64,000 nucleotides of DNA, taken from assembly GCA_945883785.1 (NCBI GenBank), contig CAMCYD010000002.1, positions 45,329 through 109,328 on the forward strand, in the 5' to 3' direction. The notes under the pieces are model-generated. The model was not told the DNA's origin. It saw nothing but the letters and a program-made list of their open reading frames with translations, and searched no databases. Numbering within the stretch: the stretch's first letter is position 1; every line of letters starts with the position of its first letter. Both the position numbers and the translations under genes were made by a program. Shown piece after piece: positions 28,546 to 37,313 of the stretch. This DNA comes from Helicobacter pylori PMSS1 (GTDB lineage Bacteria; Campylobacterota; Campylobacteria; Campylobacterales; Arcobacteraceae).

Positions 28546-28702
28546 GTACCTCCAACTAATTAATCTCTATACAAAAGAGTTCAAGACGAAGTGCTAGTAC
28601 AAGGCAGAAGTTCGCAGACTTACGGCAGTAAATCAAGAAATTCCAACGAAGGAATGGTGCTTTAGCTTAAACTTTTTTTAGAGATTAATTAGCAAGTGGC
28701 TC
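28545..28702 (+). repeat. Element B copy B2 with an A-type right end
   Basis: Left end AGTACCTCCAACTAATTA and most of the body match B1, in the same orientation. The right end instead reads ATTAATTAGCAAGTGGCTC, so the last bases (GCAAGTGGCTC) are those of element A. A TA precedes the left end and forms the first two bases of the hlyD-family stop codon; no TA follows the right end. The hairpin-like body may serve as terminator for the export genes. Confidence 0.75.
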
Positions 28703-28745
28703 AAAACAATAAATGAATACTAAAACAAAAAGATAAAATAGTAGA

Positions 28746-28802
28746 TTTGTAAAAATTCTCTTGAAACAAAAGCCCACTAAAGTGAAAGAGAATTTTTACA
28801 AA
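28746..28802. repeat. 17-bp perfect inverted repeat
   Basis: TTTGTAAAAATTCTCTT (28746-28762) is perfectly complementary to 28786-28802 around a 23-base loop. It lies in the 373-base non-coding stretch 28546-28918, between B2 and the membrane protein gene that ends at 28919. The stretch also has the palindrome TATGCCA-CTTA-TGGCATA at 28911-28928, across that gene's stop. Either may end transcription; no T-run makes this certain. Confidence 0.55.
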
Positions 28803-28918
28803 GATACATTTTAAGCTTTTTGCCTAAAGGGTAGAGCTATTGTCTATCAAATCAATTTTAGTCGTAATCCATCCTCTTGATGATTATGCTATAAATGACA
28901 TATCTATTTATATGCCAC

Positions 28919-29479
28919 TTATGGCATATCTTTTCGTCTATTTTTCTTAATTATATACAATAATATCCGTCTAAAAAAGGTGATTTTCGTTCTTTTTTTA
29001 CGATTGAAAAGAGTTGCGATTGATTCGATACGAGTTTTTAGCCCCTCTATAAAGAGTTTACTTTGTACAAAGAGGGCATTTGTTCTAATGATATGGAGTA
29101 TTTTCATTGTAAAGTTATAGAGAGAGGCGAACCATATTATAGTTAGAAGTCTCTCTTTTGAGTTTTCTAAAATCGTAAATGCTGCCGCAACAGGGATAAA
29201 TTTTATAATATACATTGCGACAAATAAACCCACAAATCCTTTCGACAAAAGAGCCAAAGCCCATATCCCTAAAATTTCAGAGATTCCAAAAAATAAAATG
29301 AAAATAGTCAAAATCAAATATTTATTTTGAGCTTGTATCCACTCTAAAGTAGCTTGATAGAGGTGTAATTTTTTAAATTGGAGATAGATTGGTTTTAAAA
29401 TCGTATCCCAAAAAAGATACTCTAAAAGGAGATAAAAAAAAGCGAGGAAAGAGATAAAAAAGTTTCTAATAATTTTCAT
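28919..29479 (-). CDS. Conserved-looking membrane protein of unknown function
   Basis: 186 residues, not recognised. About three hydrophobic segments are visible: residues 5-28, 53-80 and 84-105, with a weaker one near 110-130. The C-terminal 45 residues are very basic (FNRKKRTKITFFRRILLYIIKKNRRKDMP in part: RKKRTK, KKNRRKD), likely cytoplasmic. It is a single gene between repeats and acs. No domain can be named. Confidence 0.7.
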   Translation of the reverse strand: MKIIRNFFISFLAFFYLLLEYLFWDTILKPIYLQFKKLHLYQATLEWIQAQNKYLILTIFILFFGISEILGIWALALLSKGFVGLFVAMYIIKFIPVAAAFTILENSKERLLTIIWFASLYNFTMKILHIIRTNALFVQSKLFIEGLKTRIESIATLFNRKKRTKITFFRRILLYIIKKNRRKDMP

Positions 29480-29525
29480 AAAAAGATTTTAACAAATAAA
29501 ACCTCAATCCACTCACTATCCGAGA

Positions 29526-29655
29526 TATTGTCATCAAAAAGCAAACTAAAGCTTATATTGTATGTCATTGCGAGGAACGAAGCAATCCATAGTCGGCTTC
29601 GTGGATTGCTTCGTGCCTCGCAATGACAGTTTCTATGTTTTAGTTTGCTTTGTGA
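29526..29655. repeat. Palindromic dispersed repeat, copy 2, with outer inverted ends
   Basis: Bases 29564-29588 and 29603-29627 form the same 25-bp hairpin as at 1659-1723, with the loop changed (ATAGTCGGCTTCGT). Bases 29526-29588 match copy 1. Here the outer flanks are also inverted: ATCAAAAAGCAAACTAAA (29531-29548) and the complement of ATCACAAAGCAAACTAAAA near 29637-29655. So this copy looks like a complete element of about 125-130 bp. It lies between acs and the membrane protein gene. Confidence 0.8.
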
Positions 29656-29689
29656 TAGCTATATGTGTCAGTCAAAAAGGCAAAAGAGC

Positions 29690-31654
29690 TTATGCTCCTT
29701 TTATTATTGCCTCAATTTTCCCAACAATTGATGGATCTTCAAGTGTAGAAGTATCCCCCGTGATAGCTTCCCCTTTTACGATACTTCGTAAAATTCTTCT
29801 CATAATTTTCCCACTTCTTGTTTTTGGAAGATCAGGAACAAATGCCATCTCATCGCAAAGAGCAATCGCTCCGATTTCATTTTTGATGATTTTGTTTATC
29901 TCTTTAGAGAGTTCAAGTTCATCTGCAGTTTGGTCGGCTTCTTGCGATGCTACTGCTTTTAAAACGATATAAGCAAAAATCCCCTCACCTTTTATCTCAT
30001 GAGGTTTCCCAACAACTGCGACCGCTGCTACATTTGGATGTTTTTTGATAGCTGATTCAACTTCTGCTGTTCCCATTCTATGCCCTGAAACATTGATAAC
30101 ATCATCAGTTCGTCCTGTGATTGTGATATATTTATCTTCACTCATCATAGCACCATCTCCTGTAAAATAAACAGGCTGTCCATCTTTTTTACAATCACCA
30201 AAATAAGATTTTACAAATCTCTCGCTGTCTCCCCAAATATTTCTAATCATAGATGGCCAAGGTTTTGTGATACACATAAACCCTTTTTCGCCTATTTCGG
30301 TTGGTGTCCCATCTGTATCTATGATTTCAGCCATAATCCCAGGAAGTGCGAATGTTGCACAACCTGGTTTAATTGGAGTAGCTGCAGGAAGTGGAGATAT
30401 CATATGCCCACCAGTCTCAGTTTGCCAATAAGTATCCACGATAGAACATTGGCTTCCACCAACCTCTTCATAGTACCATTTCCATGCTGGTGGATCGATA
30501 GGTTCCCCTACTGTTCCTAAGATTCTTAGACTACTTAAATCATATTTTCTTGGCTCATCAGCACCCATTTTATGAAGCATTCTAATGGCTGTTGGTGCTG
30601 TATAGAATTGATTGATTTTATACTCTTCAACCATTTTCCAACATCTTCCAGCATCTGGGAAAGTTGGCACTCCTTCAAACATCACTGTTGTTGCTCCAGC
30701 GGCAAGTGGTCCATACACGATATAAGTGTGTCCTGTAATCCAACCAACATCGGCAGTACACCAGTAAGTATCGTTGTCTTTGATGTCAAATACCCATTCC
30801 ATAGTCATTTGAGCCCAAAGGATATATCCAGCACTACTATGTTGAACCCCTTTTGGTTTTCCTGTACTTCCTGAAGTATAGAGTAAGAAAAGTGGGTCTT
30901 CACTATCCATCATCTCAGGCTCACATTTACTTGATTCAAATTTGATAAGTTCATTGTAACTATAATCTCTTCCAGCTACCCAAGTGATATCTTCCCCATT
31001 TCTCTCAACCACACACACTTTTTTCACACATTCACAACCACTTTTTAATGCTTCATCAACTACAGGTTTGAGCATATATGGGCTCCCTTTTCTAAAAGCA
31101 CCATCACTTGTAACAACCAGTTTAGCTTCTGCATCGATAATTCTATCTTTGAGTGCTTCTGCACTAAATCCACCAAATACGATAGAGTGGATAGCTCCAA
31201 TTTTTGCACAAGCAAGCATAGTGATAGCAGCTTCAGGAATCATCGGCATATAAACAACTACCCTATCCCCTTTTTTGATATCAAATTGGTTTTTAAACAT
31301 ATTTGCAGTTTTATTGACTTCATACGCTAACTCTCGATAAGTGATAATTCTTTGGTCTCCATTATCCCCTTCAAATATGATAGCTGCTTTATTTTTTTTA
31401 GTATCTAGGTGTCTATCAACACATTGATGAGCTACATTCATTTTTCCACCAACAAACCATTTATAAAAAGGTGCATTTGAGTCATCTAAAATAGTATCAT
31501 ATGGTTTAAACCATTCTATTTTTTCACTTGCAAATCTTCCCCAAGTACCTTCATAATCCTCTTTGAATTCATTCATTAAGTCATTGTACTCACACATATT
31601 TTTAAATGCTGGATTGTTAAATCTTGATTTCTTTGGCTCGAAAATATCGCTCAT
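29690..31654 (-). CDS. acs: Acetyl-CoA synthetase (AMP-forming)
   Basis: 654 residues. Activates acetate to acetyl-CoA via acetyl-AMP. The start at 31654 ([12 protein letters not shown]) has GGAG 9 bases upstream; an in-frame ATG at 31669 overlaps that site and is less likely. Motifs: [19 protein letters not shown] (AMP-binding), [46 protein letters not shown] and the C-terminal [11 protein letters not shown] with the lysine acetylated in known Acs proteins. Single gene. Confidence 0.97.
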   Translation of the reverse strand: MSDIFEPKKSRFNNPAFKNMCEYNDLMNEFKEDYEGTWGRFASEKIEWFKPYDTILDDSNAPFYKWFVGGKMNVAHQCVDRHLDTKKNKAAIIFEGDNGDQRIITYRELAYEVNKTANMFKNQFDIKKGDRVVVYMPMIPEAAITMLACAKIGAIHSIVFGGFSAEALKDRIIDAEAKLVVTSDGAFRKGSPYMLKPVVDEALKSGCECVKKVCVVERNGEDITWVAGRDYSYNELIKFESSKCEPEMMDSEDPLFLLYTSGSTGKPKGVQHSSAGYILWAQMTMEWVFDIKDNDTYWCTADVGWITGHTYIVYGPLAAGATTVMFEGVPTFPDAGRCWKMVEEYKINQFYTAPTAIRMLHKMGADEPRKYDLSSLRILGTVGEPIDPPAWKWYYEEVGGSQCSIVDTYWQTETGGHMISPLPAATPIKPGCATFALPGIMAEIIDTDGTPTEIGEKGFMCITKPWPSMIRNIWGDSERFVKSYFGDCKKDGQPVYFTGDGAMMSEDKYITITGRTDDVINVSGHRMGTAEVESAIKKHPNVAAVAVVGKPHEIKGEGIFAYIVLKAVASQEADQTADELELSKEINKIIKNEIGAIALCDEMAFVPDLPKTRSGKIMRRILRSIVKGEAITGDTSTLEDPSIVGKIEAIIKGA

Positions 31655-31845
31655 TGTTGTTTTCTCCATAAATTTTTATTTGATTTTATTATAAATAGGT
31701 TAAATAGCATTTTAATAGCATTGTAATTTAATCATTCAAGTTTCAATATAGGATAAAGATTATAGTTACTTTTTGTAACATTGTATTTGGGAGGCTTGTA
31801 AAGTTTTATTAGGAGAGAGACGGTTTATACCAAATCAAACATTAA

Positions 31846-32008
31846 AGAGCCACTTGCAAATTCAAACAAATGATTATAAACAGTTTCAATCATCATCTTT
31901 TTACTTTAAAAATAACCATTTGCGAAGGAGTAAAAAGTGATTTTTAAAGTGCAAATCTAATAATTGCTACTGTTCATACTCAAAATCTTTGAATTTGCAA
32001 GTGGCTCT
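31846..32008 (-). repeat. Element A, copy A2 (inverted, uninterrupted)
   Basis: 163 bp, same 21-bp inverted ends as A1 and A3, opposite internal orientation. Read on the minus strand it contains CAATTATTAG, the unoccupied form of the B1 target in A1. Flanked by TA at both sides (catTAAAGAGCC and GGCTCTAAAA). It fills much of the 432-base gap between the divergent acs and rsuA genes; the rest is AT-rich promoter-type sequence. Confidence 0.85.
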
Positions 32009-32086
32009 AAAATTTATCTTTTAGGTACTTATGTAAGAAAACGAATTTAAAAAATGCTATTATTCAACTCCAACAAGGGGAAATAA

Positions 32087-32764
32087 ATGAGTAAAAAAAG
32101 AATAGATGCGCATCTTTCAAAATTAGGGTATTGTACGCGAGGCGAGGTTCGAAGATTTATGAGAATGCATGAAGTTGAAGTAAATGGTATACGAATTTTC
32201 AATCCAGCACAAAAAGAAAATCATAGTGAAATAACCATAGACAAAGAGCCGCTTGATGGTGAAACACTCACTATTTTGATGAACAAACCAGAGGGTGTAG
32301 TCTGCTCACACGATGATAGTGGAAAACTTATTTATTCATTGCTTCCACAAAGATGGCAAAATAGAAATCCAAAACTTTCAACCGTTGGAAGACTTGATAG
32401 AGATACAACTGGAGCTATTTTACTTACAGATGATGGGGAACTCAATCATAGGCTTACCAGTCCAAAAAGTGATATTCCAAAAATTTATAAAGTCTCGTTA
32501 GCTCATCCTTTAAATGGTGATGAGGGTGAAATTTTTGCAAGCGGTACACTTATTTTGCATGGGGAAGAGAAAGCTTTGCTTCCAGCCAAACTCAGTGTTT
32601 TAAATGAAAATACAGTTCTTTTAGAAATAGTTGAGGGGAAATACCATCAAGTAAAAAGGATGTTTGGAGCCGTTCACAATAGAGTTTCAGCACTCCATAG
32701 AGTAAGTTTTAATGGGTTTGATACGGAAGATTTAAAAGAAGGGGAGTACAAAATACTCCACTAA
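32087..32764 (+). CDS. rsuA: 16S rRNA pseudouridine synthase, RsuA family
   Basis: 225 residues with AAGGGGAA upstream. An S4 RNA-binding domain (about 3-45) precedes the catalytic domain with GRLDRDTTGAILLTDDG (contains the catalytic Asp in GRLDRDTTG) and EGKYHQVKRMF. Similarity along the length (VCSHDDS, HRLTSPK, YHQVKRMFGAV) is closest to RsuA, which modifies U516 of 16S rRNA, rather than to RluB/E/F. Confidence 0.88.
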   Translation: MSKKRIDAHLSKLGYCTRGEVRRFMRMHEVEVNGIRIFNPAQKENHSEITIDKEPLDGETLTILMNKPEGVVCSHDDSGKLIYSLLPQRWQNRNPKLSTVGRLDRDTTGAILLTDDGELNHRLTSPKSDIPKIYKVSLAHPLNGDEGEIFASGTLILHGEEKALLPAKLSVLNENTVLLEIVEGKYHQVKRMFGAVHNRVSALHRVSFNGFDTEDLKEGEYKILH

Positions 32765-32780
32765 ATCTTCCTTTAATTAT

Positions 32781-34073
32781 TTATTTTTGCTCAATAAGTG
32801 CCATTAAATGGCTTGTGTACTTGTCAAAATCAAAATCTTTGATTTGAGCTACTCCATCTTCTAGTGCAGCTTTTGCAACTGCAGTTGCTACATACACTAA
32901 AACTCTTCTATCAAAAGGTGATGGGATAATATATTCAGGTCCAAATTCCATATTTTCTCTATTATGAGCTTTTTTTACATACTCAGGAACTTCTTCTAAA
33001 GCCAAAGATGCCAAAGCATTTGCAGCAGCAAGCTTCATATTTTCAGTTATTTGTGATGCTCGTATATCTAAAGCACCTCTAAAAATTGCTGGAAATCCTA
33101 ATACATTATTCACTTGATTTGGATAGTCACTTCTTCCTGTCCCCATAATCACATCAGCTCTTGCTTCTTTTGCAAGTGATGGAACTATTTCAGGATTTGG
33201 ATTTGCACATGCGAAAATAATAGGTTGGTCATTCATAGATTGTACCATCTCTTTTGAGATAACATTTGCCGTACTTAGTCCTAAAACCATATCAGCACCT
33301 TTCAACGCATCTTCTAAAGTTCTATCTTCTGTATCTATTGCAAACTCTAATTTAAAACTATTTAAGTCATCTCTTTTAGTGTGGATTACCCCTTTAGTAT
33401 CAAGCATAATGATATTTTTTATCCCTAAAGCTTTATACATTTTTGCACAAGCAATCCCAGAAGCACCAGCACCAACAACAACAACTTTTAAATCTTCAGC
33501 TTTTTTCCCACTTGTTTTAAGAACATTGATAAGTCCAGCTGTTGTGATAACTGCAGTTCCGTGTTGGTCATCATGAAATACAGGAATTTTACATCTTTTT
33601 TTAAGTTCCTCTTCTATTTCAAAACATTTAGGAGCAGCGATATCTTCAAGATTAATCCCACCAAAACTGTCAGCAATAGCTGCCACAACATTTATAATTT
33701 CTTGTGTATCTTTTGTATTGAGTTCGATATCAACAGCATCAATATTTGCAAACTTTTTGAAAAGAACACATTTCCCTTCCATTACAGGTTTACCAGCTAA
33801 ATGACCAATATCACCTAGACCCAAAACTGCCGTTCCATCACTGATAACAGCAACAAGATTTCCTTTATTTGTGTAATCGTACGCTTTTTGAATATCTTGT
33901 TCAATATCCAAACATGGATAAGCAACACCTGGAGAATATGCTAATGATAATTCATAGGCAGTATTACACTCTTTTGTTATTAATGTTCCTGTTTTACCGT
34001 TTGTATCAAATGGACTTTTAGCTTTGTGGTATTCTAAAGATTCCTCTTTAAATTGTTCTTCTTTTGAAATCAT
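32781..34073 (-). CDS. maeB: Malic enzyme, MaeB type without phosphotransacetylase domain
   Basis: 430 residues. Oxidative decarboxylation of malate to pyruvate with NAD(P)+. Motifs: YSPGVAYPCLDI, GDIGHLAGKPVMEGKCVLFKKF (in part GKPVMEGK), IPVFHDDQHGTAVITTAGL and the dinucleotide-binding VVVGAGASGIACAKMYKALG. It lacks the C-terminal PTA-like domain of long MaeB proteins. AAAAGGAA upstream of the ATG. Cofactor preference cannot be read with certainty. Confidence 0.94.
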   Translation of the reverse strand: MISKEEQFKEESLEYHKAKSPFDTNGKTGTLITKECNTAYELSLAYSPGVAYPCLDIEQDIQKAYDYTNKGNLVAVISDGTAVLGLGDIGHLAGKPVMEGKCVLFKKFANIDAVDIELNTKDTQEIINVVAAIADSFGGINLEDIAAPKCFEIEEELKKRCKIPVFHDDQHGTAVITTAGLINVLKTSGKKAEDLKVVVVGAGASGIACAKMYKALGIKNIIMLDTKGVIHTKRDDLNSFKLEFAIDTEDRTLEDALKGADMVLGLSTANVISKEMVQSMNDQPIIFACANPNPEIVPSLAKEARADVIMGTGRSDYPNQVNNVLGFPAIFRGALDIRASQITENMKLAAANALASLALEEVPEYVKKAHNRENMEFGPEYIIPSPFDRRVLVYVATAVAKAALEDGVAQIKDFDFDKYTSHLMALIEQK

Positions 34074-34278
34074 TTTTATTTCCTTTTTAATATTAATCTT
34101 GAAGTTTAATCAGTTTACTCTTATCAAACCTTGCTATAAGAGTAAATTAATACTGTAATAATACATTAGTATATTTAGAAATAAAAAGTATTGGGTAGTT
34201 TTCTTATATCAACTAAGTATTATCTGTTACCATAGGTAACTAAAAATGCTACATTAATGCTATTAATTAAATTGTGGG

Positions 34279-35433
34279 TCAAAAATATTTTCGAAATTTT
34301 TGTAAGTTATTTTTTAACTCTTTTTTGGGTAGGGCAATATTGAGTCTAAAAAAATATTTCCCATTTTTCCCAAAAGTTATCCCATCATTTAAAGCCACTT
34401 TTGCACCATGTAAAAGTGTATCTTTTATCTTTTTATGTTTTAAACTTGTCCCTTTAAAATCAAGCCATAAAAGATACGTTGCTTCACTTTTGATAACTTT
34501 TATATTTGGGAGGTATTGAGTAAAAAACTCCTCTGTTACATCTATATTCTTTTTCAGATAACCCAAAAGTTCCCGAAGCCAAATCGACCCCTCTTTGCTA
34601 TAACAACTCTCGATAATCGTATTTGAAAAGGAATTCAAAGAGGTGATATGGTGTTTTTTGGCACTTATTTTGAATTGTTCCATAATCTTACTATCAAGTG
34701 AAAAAGCATACGAGGTATTCAATCCTGCCACATTAAAAGTTTTACTTGGGGCATTTAAAATAAGTGAGGTTGGATTTATAGAAGCAAATGAAGTGAACTT
34801 AGCAAAAACCAAATCACTATGAATCTCATCAGAAACTACTAAAATATTGTGTGTTTTACAAATCTCATTTAACTTTGTAAGCTCCTCTTTACTCCAAACT
34901 CTCCCAACTGGATTGTGTGGGGAACAAAGGAGTAAGATTTTTGTTTTGGGTGTAATTTTGGAGTTAAAATCTTCAAAATCTATCTCATATTTCCCCTCTT
35001 TTAAAACAAGATTACTTTCAATTAACTCTCGATTGCTCTCTTTAATCACACTAAAAAATGGAAAATAGACAGGTGGAAAAACTACCACCTCATCACCAAT
35101 CTCACTAAATGACTCAACCGCCACTCTAAGCGAGGGGACAACCCCAGAGCAGATAAGAATATCCTCTTTTTGAAGACTTAACTCATGTCTTTTTTGCCAG
35201 TTCATAATAGCTTCAAAAGAGTTTTCACTTGGTATTTCATAACCAAAGATTTGTTGTTTGAGTTTCTTTTTAAGTGCTTTTTGTAAATATTTTGGGGTAG
35301 CAAAATCCATATCTGCAACCCATAAAGGTTTTACATCCGTGACTCCAAAGTAACTTTGAAGCCCATCGTATTTCACACAATTTGTTCCAATTCGCTCTAT
35401 TTTTTTATCAAAATTGATAGATTTTTGTTTCAT
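34279..35433 (-). CDS. PLP-dependent C-S lyase, probable OvoB (MalY/PatB family)
   Basis: 384 residues. By fold it is a class I/II aminotransferase-like beta-lyase: VKPLWVADMDFATP near the N terminus, SPHNPVGRVWSKEE, VVSDEIHSDLVF and the PLP lysine in NAPSKTFNVAGLN. Its ATG shares one base with the ovoA stop (TAATG). Because OvoA makes a histidyl-cysteine sulfoxide that a PLP lyase must cleave, this neighbour is a good candidate OvoB; by sequence alone cystathionine beta-lyase remains possible. Confidence 0.85.
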   Translation of the reverse strand: MKQKSINFDKKIERIGTNCVKYDGLQSYFGVTDVKPLWVADMDFATPKYLQKALKKKLKQQIFGYEIPSENSFEAIMNWQKRHELSLQKEDILICSGVVPSLRVAVESFSEIGDEVVVFPPVYFPFFSVIKESNRELIESNLVLKEGKYEIDFEDFNSKITPKTKILLLCSPHNPVGRVWSKEELTKLNEICKTHNILVVSDEIHSDLVFAKFTSFASINPTSLILNAPSKTFNVAGLNTSYAFSLDSKIMEQFKISAKKHHITSLNSFSNTIIESCYSKEGSIWLRELLGYLKKNIDVTEEFFTQYLPNIKVIKSEATYLLWLDFKGTSLKHKKIKDTLLHGAKVALNDGITFGKNGKYFFRLNIALPKKELKNNLQKFRKYF

Positions 35434-37310
35434 TATTTTTCCCAAACAGTAAAAAATTCTGTTTCATCGATAAGTTGCAATTTCTCTTTGAGTATATTTT
35501 TAAGTTGCTCTTTTTGAGTACAGTTCTTAAATGCAATTATGATTCTTCCACCCTCATTCAATCTTGTTTGAATATCTAAAAGCAAATGGGTAGGGTTATA
35601 AATCTCCTCAAAATTATTTGTAAGCAAAATAAAATCAAACCCTTTAAAATGAGGCTTAAGATTGCAACTATCCCCTTGCCAAAATGCGATATTTTCGGAA
35701 TCTTGTAACTCCAAATTTTTTTGTGCTATCAAAATATTTCTTGCCGTAAAATCTATCCCAATGATACTTTCAAAATAACTTGCGAGTTCAAATACACTTT
35801 TCCCATAGTCACAGCCAAGGTTGAGTGCACTTTTGAAATCATCTAAGATAAAGTTTTTAGCGATATGTGCGACTGTATCAAAAAACTCCACTTCCCTAAA
35901 AATTATCTCATCTTTGACAACTTCAATATCCTCTTTGTGGTCACTTGAAACTTCCACATATCGAAACCCAGCATGTTGAAAAAAGTGTCTTCTAAAAGCA
36001 TATCGTGAGCTTAAAAGTGCTTCATTTCCTGTACTTATAAAGGAACCACCCTTGATAATGTTATGCCTTCTATCAAAAGTTGGAACTGAAAAATCATCAT
36101 ACATAGGATGGATTTCAAATCCAGTAAATCCATCAATTGTTGTGGTTGTCCATTGCCAAACATTCCCAATCACATCATAAAAATCCCCATGGCTAAATTC
36201 ATCAACTGCACAAGGGGAACAGTAATGCTCAAGATTAATATTAGCTGGAGCAGTTTTCCCCCAGTTTGGCTCATCACTTAATCCACTTACTTCGTGAAGT
36301 CTATACCACATCGCTTCACTTGGCAGGGTTATGTTTTTTCCTATTTTGGATGATTTCCATTTGCAAAATGCCAAAGCTTCAAGATAATTTACCTCAACTG
36401 CCCAATTTAATGGAAGTGGGATAATATTTTGAATCGTTCTGAGATAGTAACTATCTTCTTTTAAAATCCAAAAAGTGGGATGAACTACCTTTGTATAATT
36501 TCTCCATCTAAGCCCTTCATCATCCCAAAAACTATCATTTTGGTATCCACCATCCTCTATAAATTCTAAAAATTCCCCATTGGATGTGAGATATTTTGAA
36601 GCTTTAAAATCATCGACTATAAAAGTAACTTCTCCATATTCATTATCCCAGCCATAAAAATCATCATCTTTATTTTTTCCAAGTGTTATTTTTCCGCCAC
36701 TTACCGCTAAAAGTTCATTTTTGGGAGTATCTTCATAATTTTGTGATTCATTAAAAAATAGGTTTTGTTTGATAAAATTTATCTCAAGTTGTCTATGGAG
36801 TACCGAAGATGTTTCAAGATGGATTCTTTCGTGTTCTATCCCCATCATCACTATCCACATAGGACTTTCCCAAGTTATCGGAAGCGAAAATGGAACTTTC
36901 TCTATAAAATCTAAAACAACCTCTTTAACTTTAAAGCGATAATTTCTCACATCTTCAACTTTTGGCCAAGAGTAATTTGATTGATTTAAGTCATCCCAAC
37001 TCATCTCATCAACTCCAATAGCAAAAATCGACTCATACGATGGGTTAATTCTCTCTTTTAAAAATCCACCAAGGATAAGTTTATTGATATAAAAAGTAGC
37101 CGTATGTCCAAAATAAAAGATAAGTGGATGTCGTAATTTTTCAGGTTGTTCGTAAAATATAGCATCACTTTGAAAGATTGTAAAAAGCTCTTCAAAAAGG
37201 GTGTAAGTTTTTAAAAAATACTCTTTGATTTCAGCTCTTTTAGCTTCAATATCATCGCCTTTTAAAGATAAATTTCGAGTGATAAAATCTTTCTTTTCTA
37301 ACTTTTTCAT
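35433..37310 (-). CDS. ovoA: 5-histidylcysteine sulfoxide synthase / 4-mercaptohistidine N-methyltransferase (OvoA)
   Basis: 625 residues. Ovothiol biosynthesis: iron-dependent C-S bond formation between histidine and cysteine, and N-methylation. Domains: DinB-like iron site with H69 (YFGHTATFY) and H160-x3-H164-x-E166 (EHERIHLE); sulfatase-modifying-factor-like domain (about 200-455, IGNVWQWT, GFRYVEV); C-terminal SAM methyltransferase (about 475-625, ALNLGCDYGKSVFELA). The presence of the methyltransferase and the His/Cys-type layout favours OvoA over EgtB. It is 3 bases after the mod gene and coupled to the lyase downstream. Confidence 0.9.
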   Translation of the reverse strand: MKKLEKKDFITRNLSLKGDDIEAKRAEIKEYFLKTYTLFEELFTIFQSDAIFYEQPEKLRHPLIFYFGHTATFYINKLILGGFLKERINPSYESIFAIGVDEMSWDDLNQSNYSWPKVEDVRNYRFKVKEVVLDFIEKVPFSLPITWESPMWIVMMGIEHERIHLETSSVLHRQLEINFIKQNLFFNESQNYEDTPKNELLAVSGGKITLGKNKDDDFYGWDNEYGEVTFIVDDFKASKYLTSNGEFLEFIEDGGYQNDSFWDDEGLRWRNYTKVVHPTFWILKEDSYYLRTIQNIIPLPLNWAVEVNYLEALAFCKWKSSKIGKNITLPSEAMWYRLHEVSGLSDEPNWGKTAPANINLEHYCSPCAVDEFSHGDFYDVIGNVWQWTTTTIDGFTGFEIHPMYDDFSVPTFDRRHNIIKGGSFISTGNEALLSSRYAFRRHFFQHAGFRYVEVSSDHKEDIEVVKDEIIFREVEFFDTVAHIAKNFILDDFKSALNLGCDYGKSVFELASYFESIIGIDFTARNILIAQKNLELQDSENIAFWQGDSCNLKPHFKGFDFILLTNNFEEIYNPTHLLLDIQTRLNEGGRIIIAFKNCTQKEQLKNILKEKLQLIDETEFFTVWEK

Positions 37311-37313
37311 ATT

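Noticed and set aside
32781-34073. Bifunctional MaeB with phosphotransacetylase
   Set aside because: The protein ends after the malic-enzyme domain; there is no room for a PTA-like domain and no remnant downstream.
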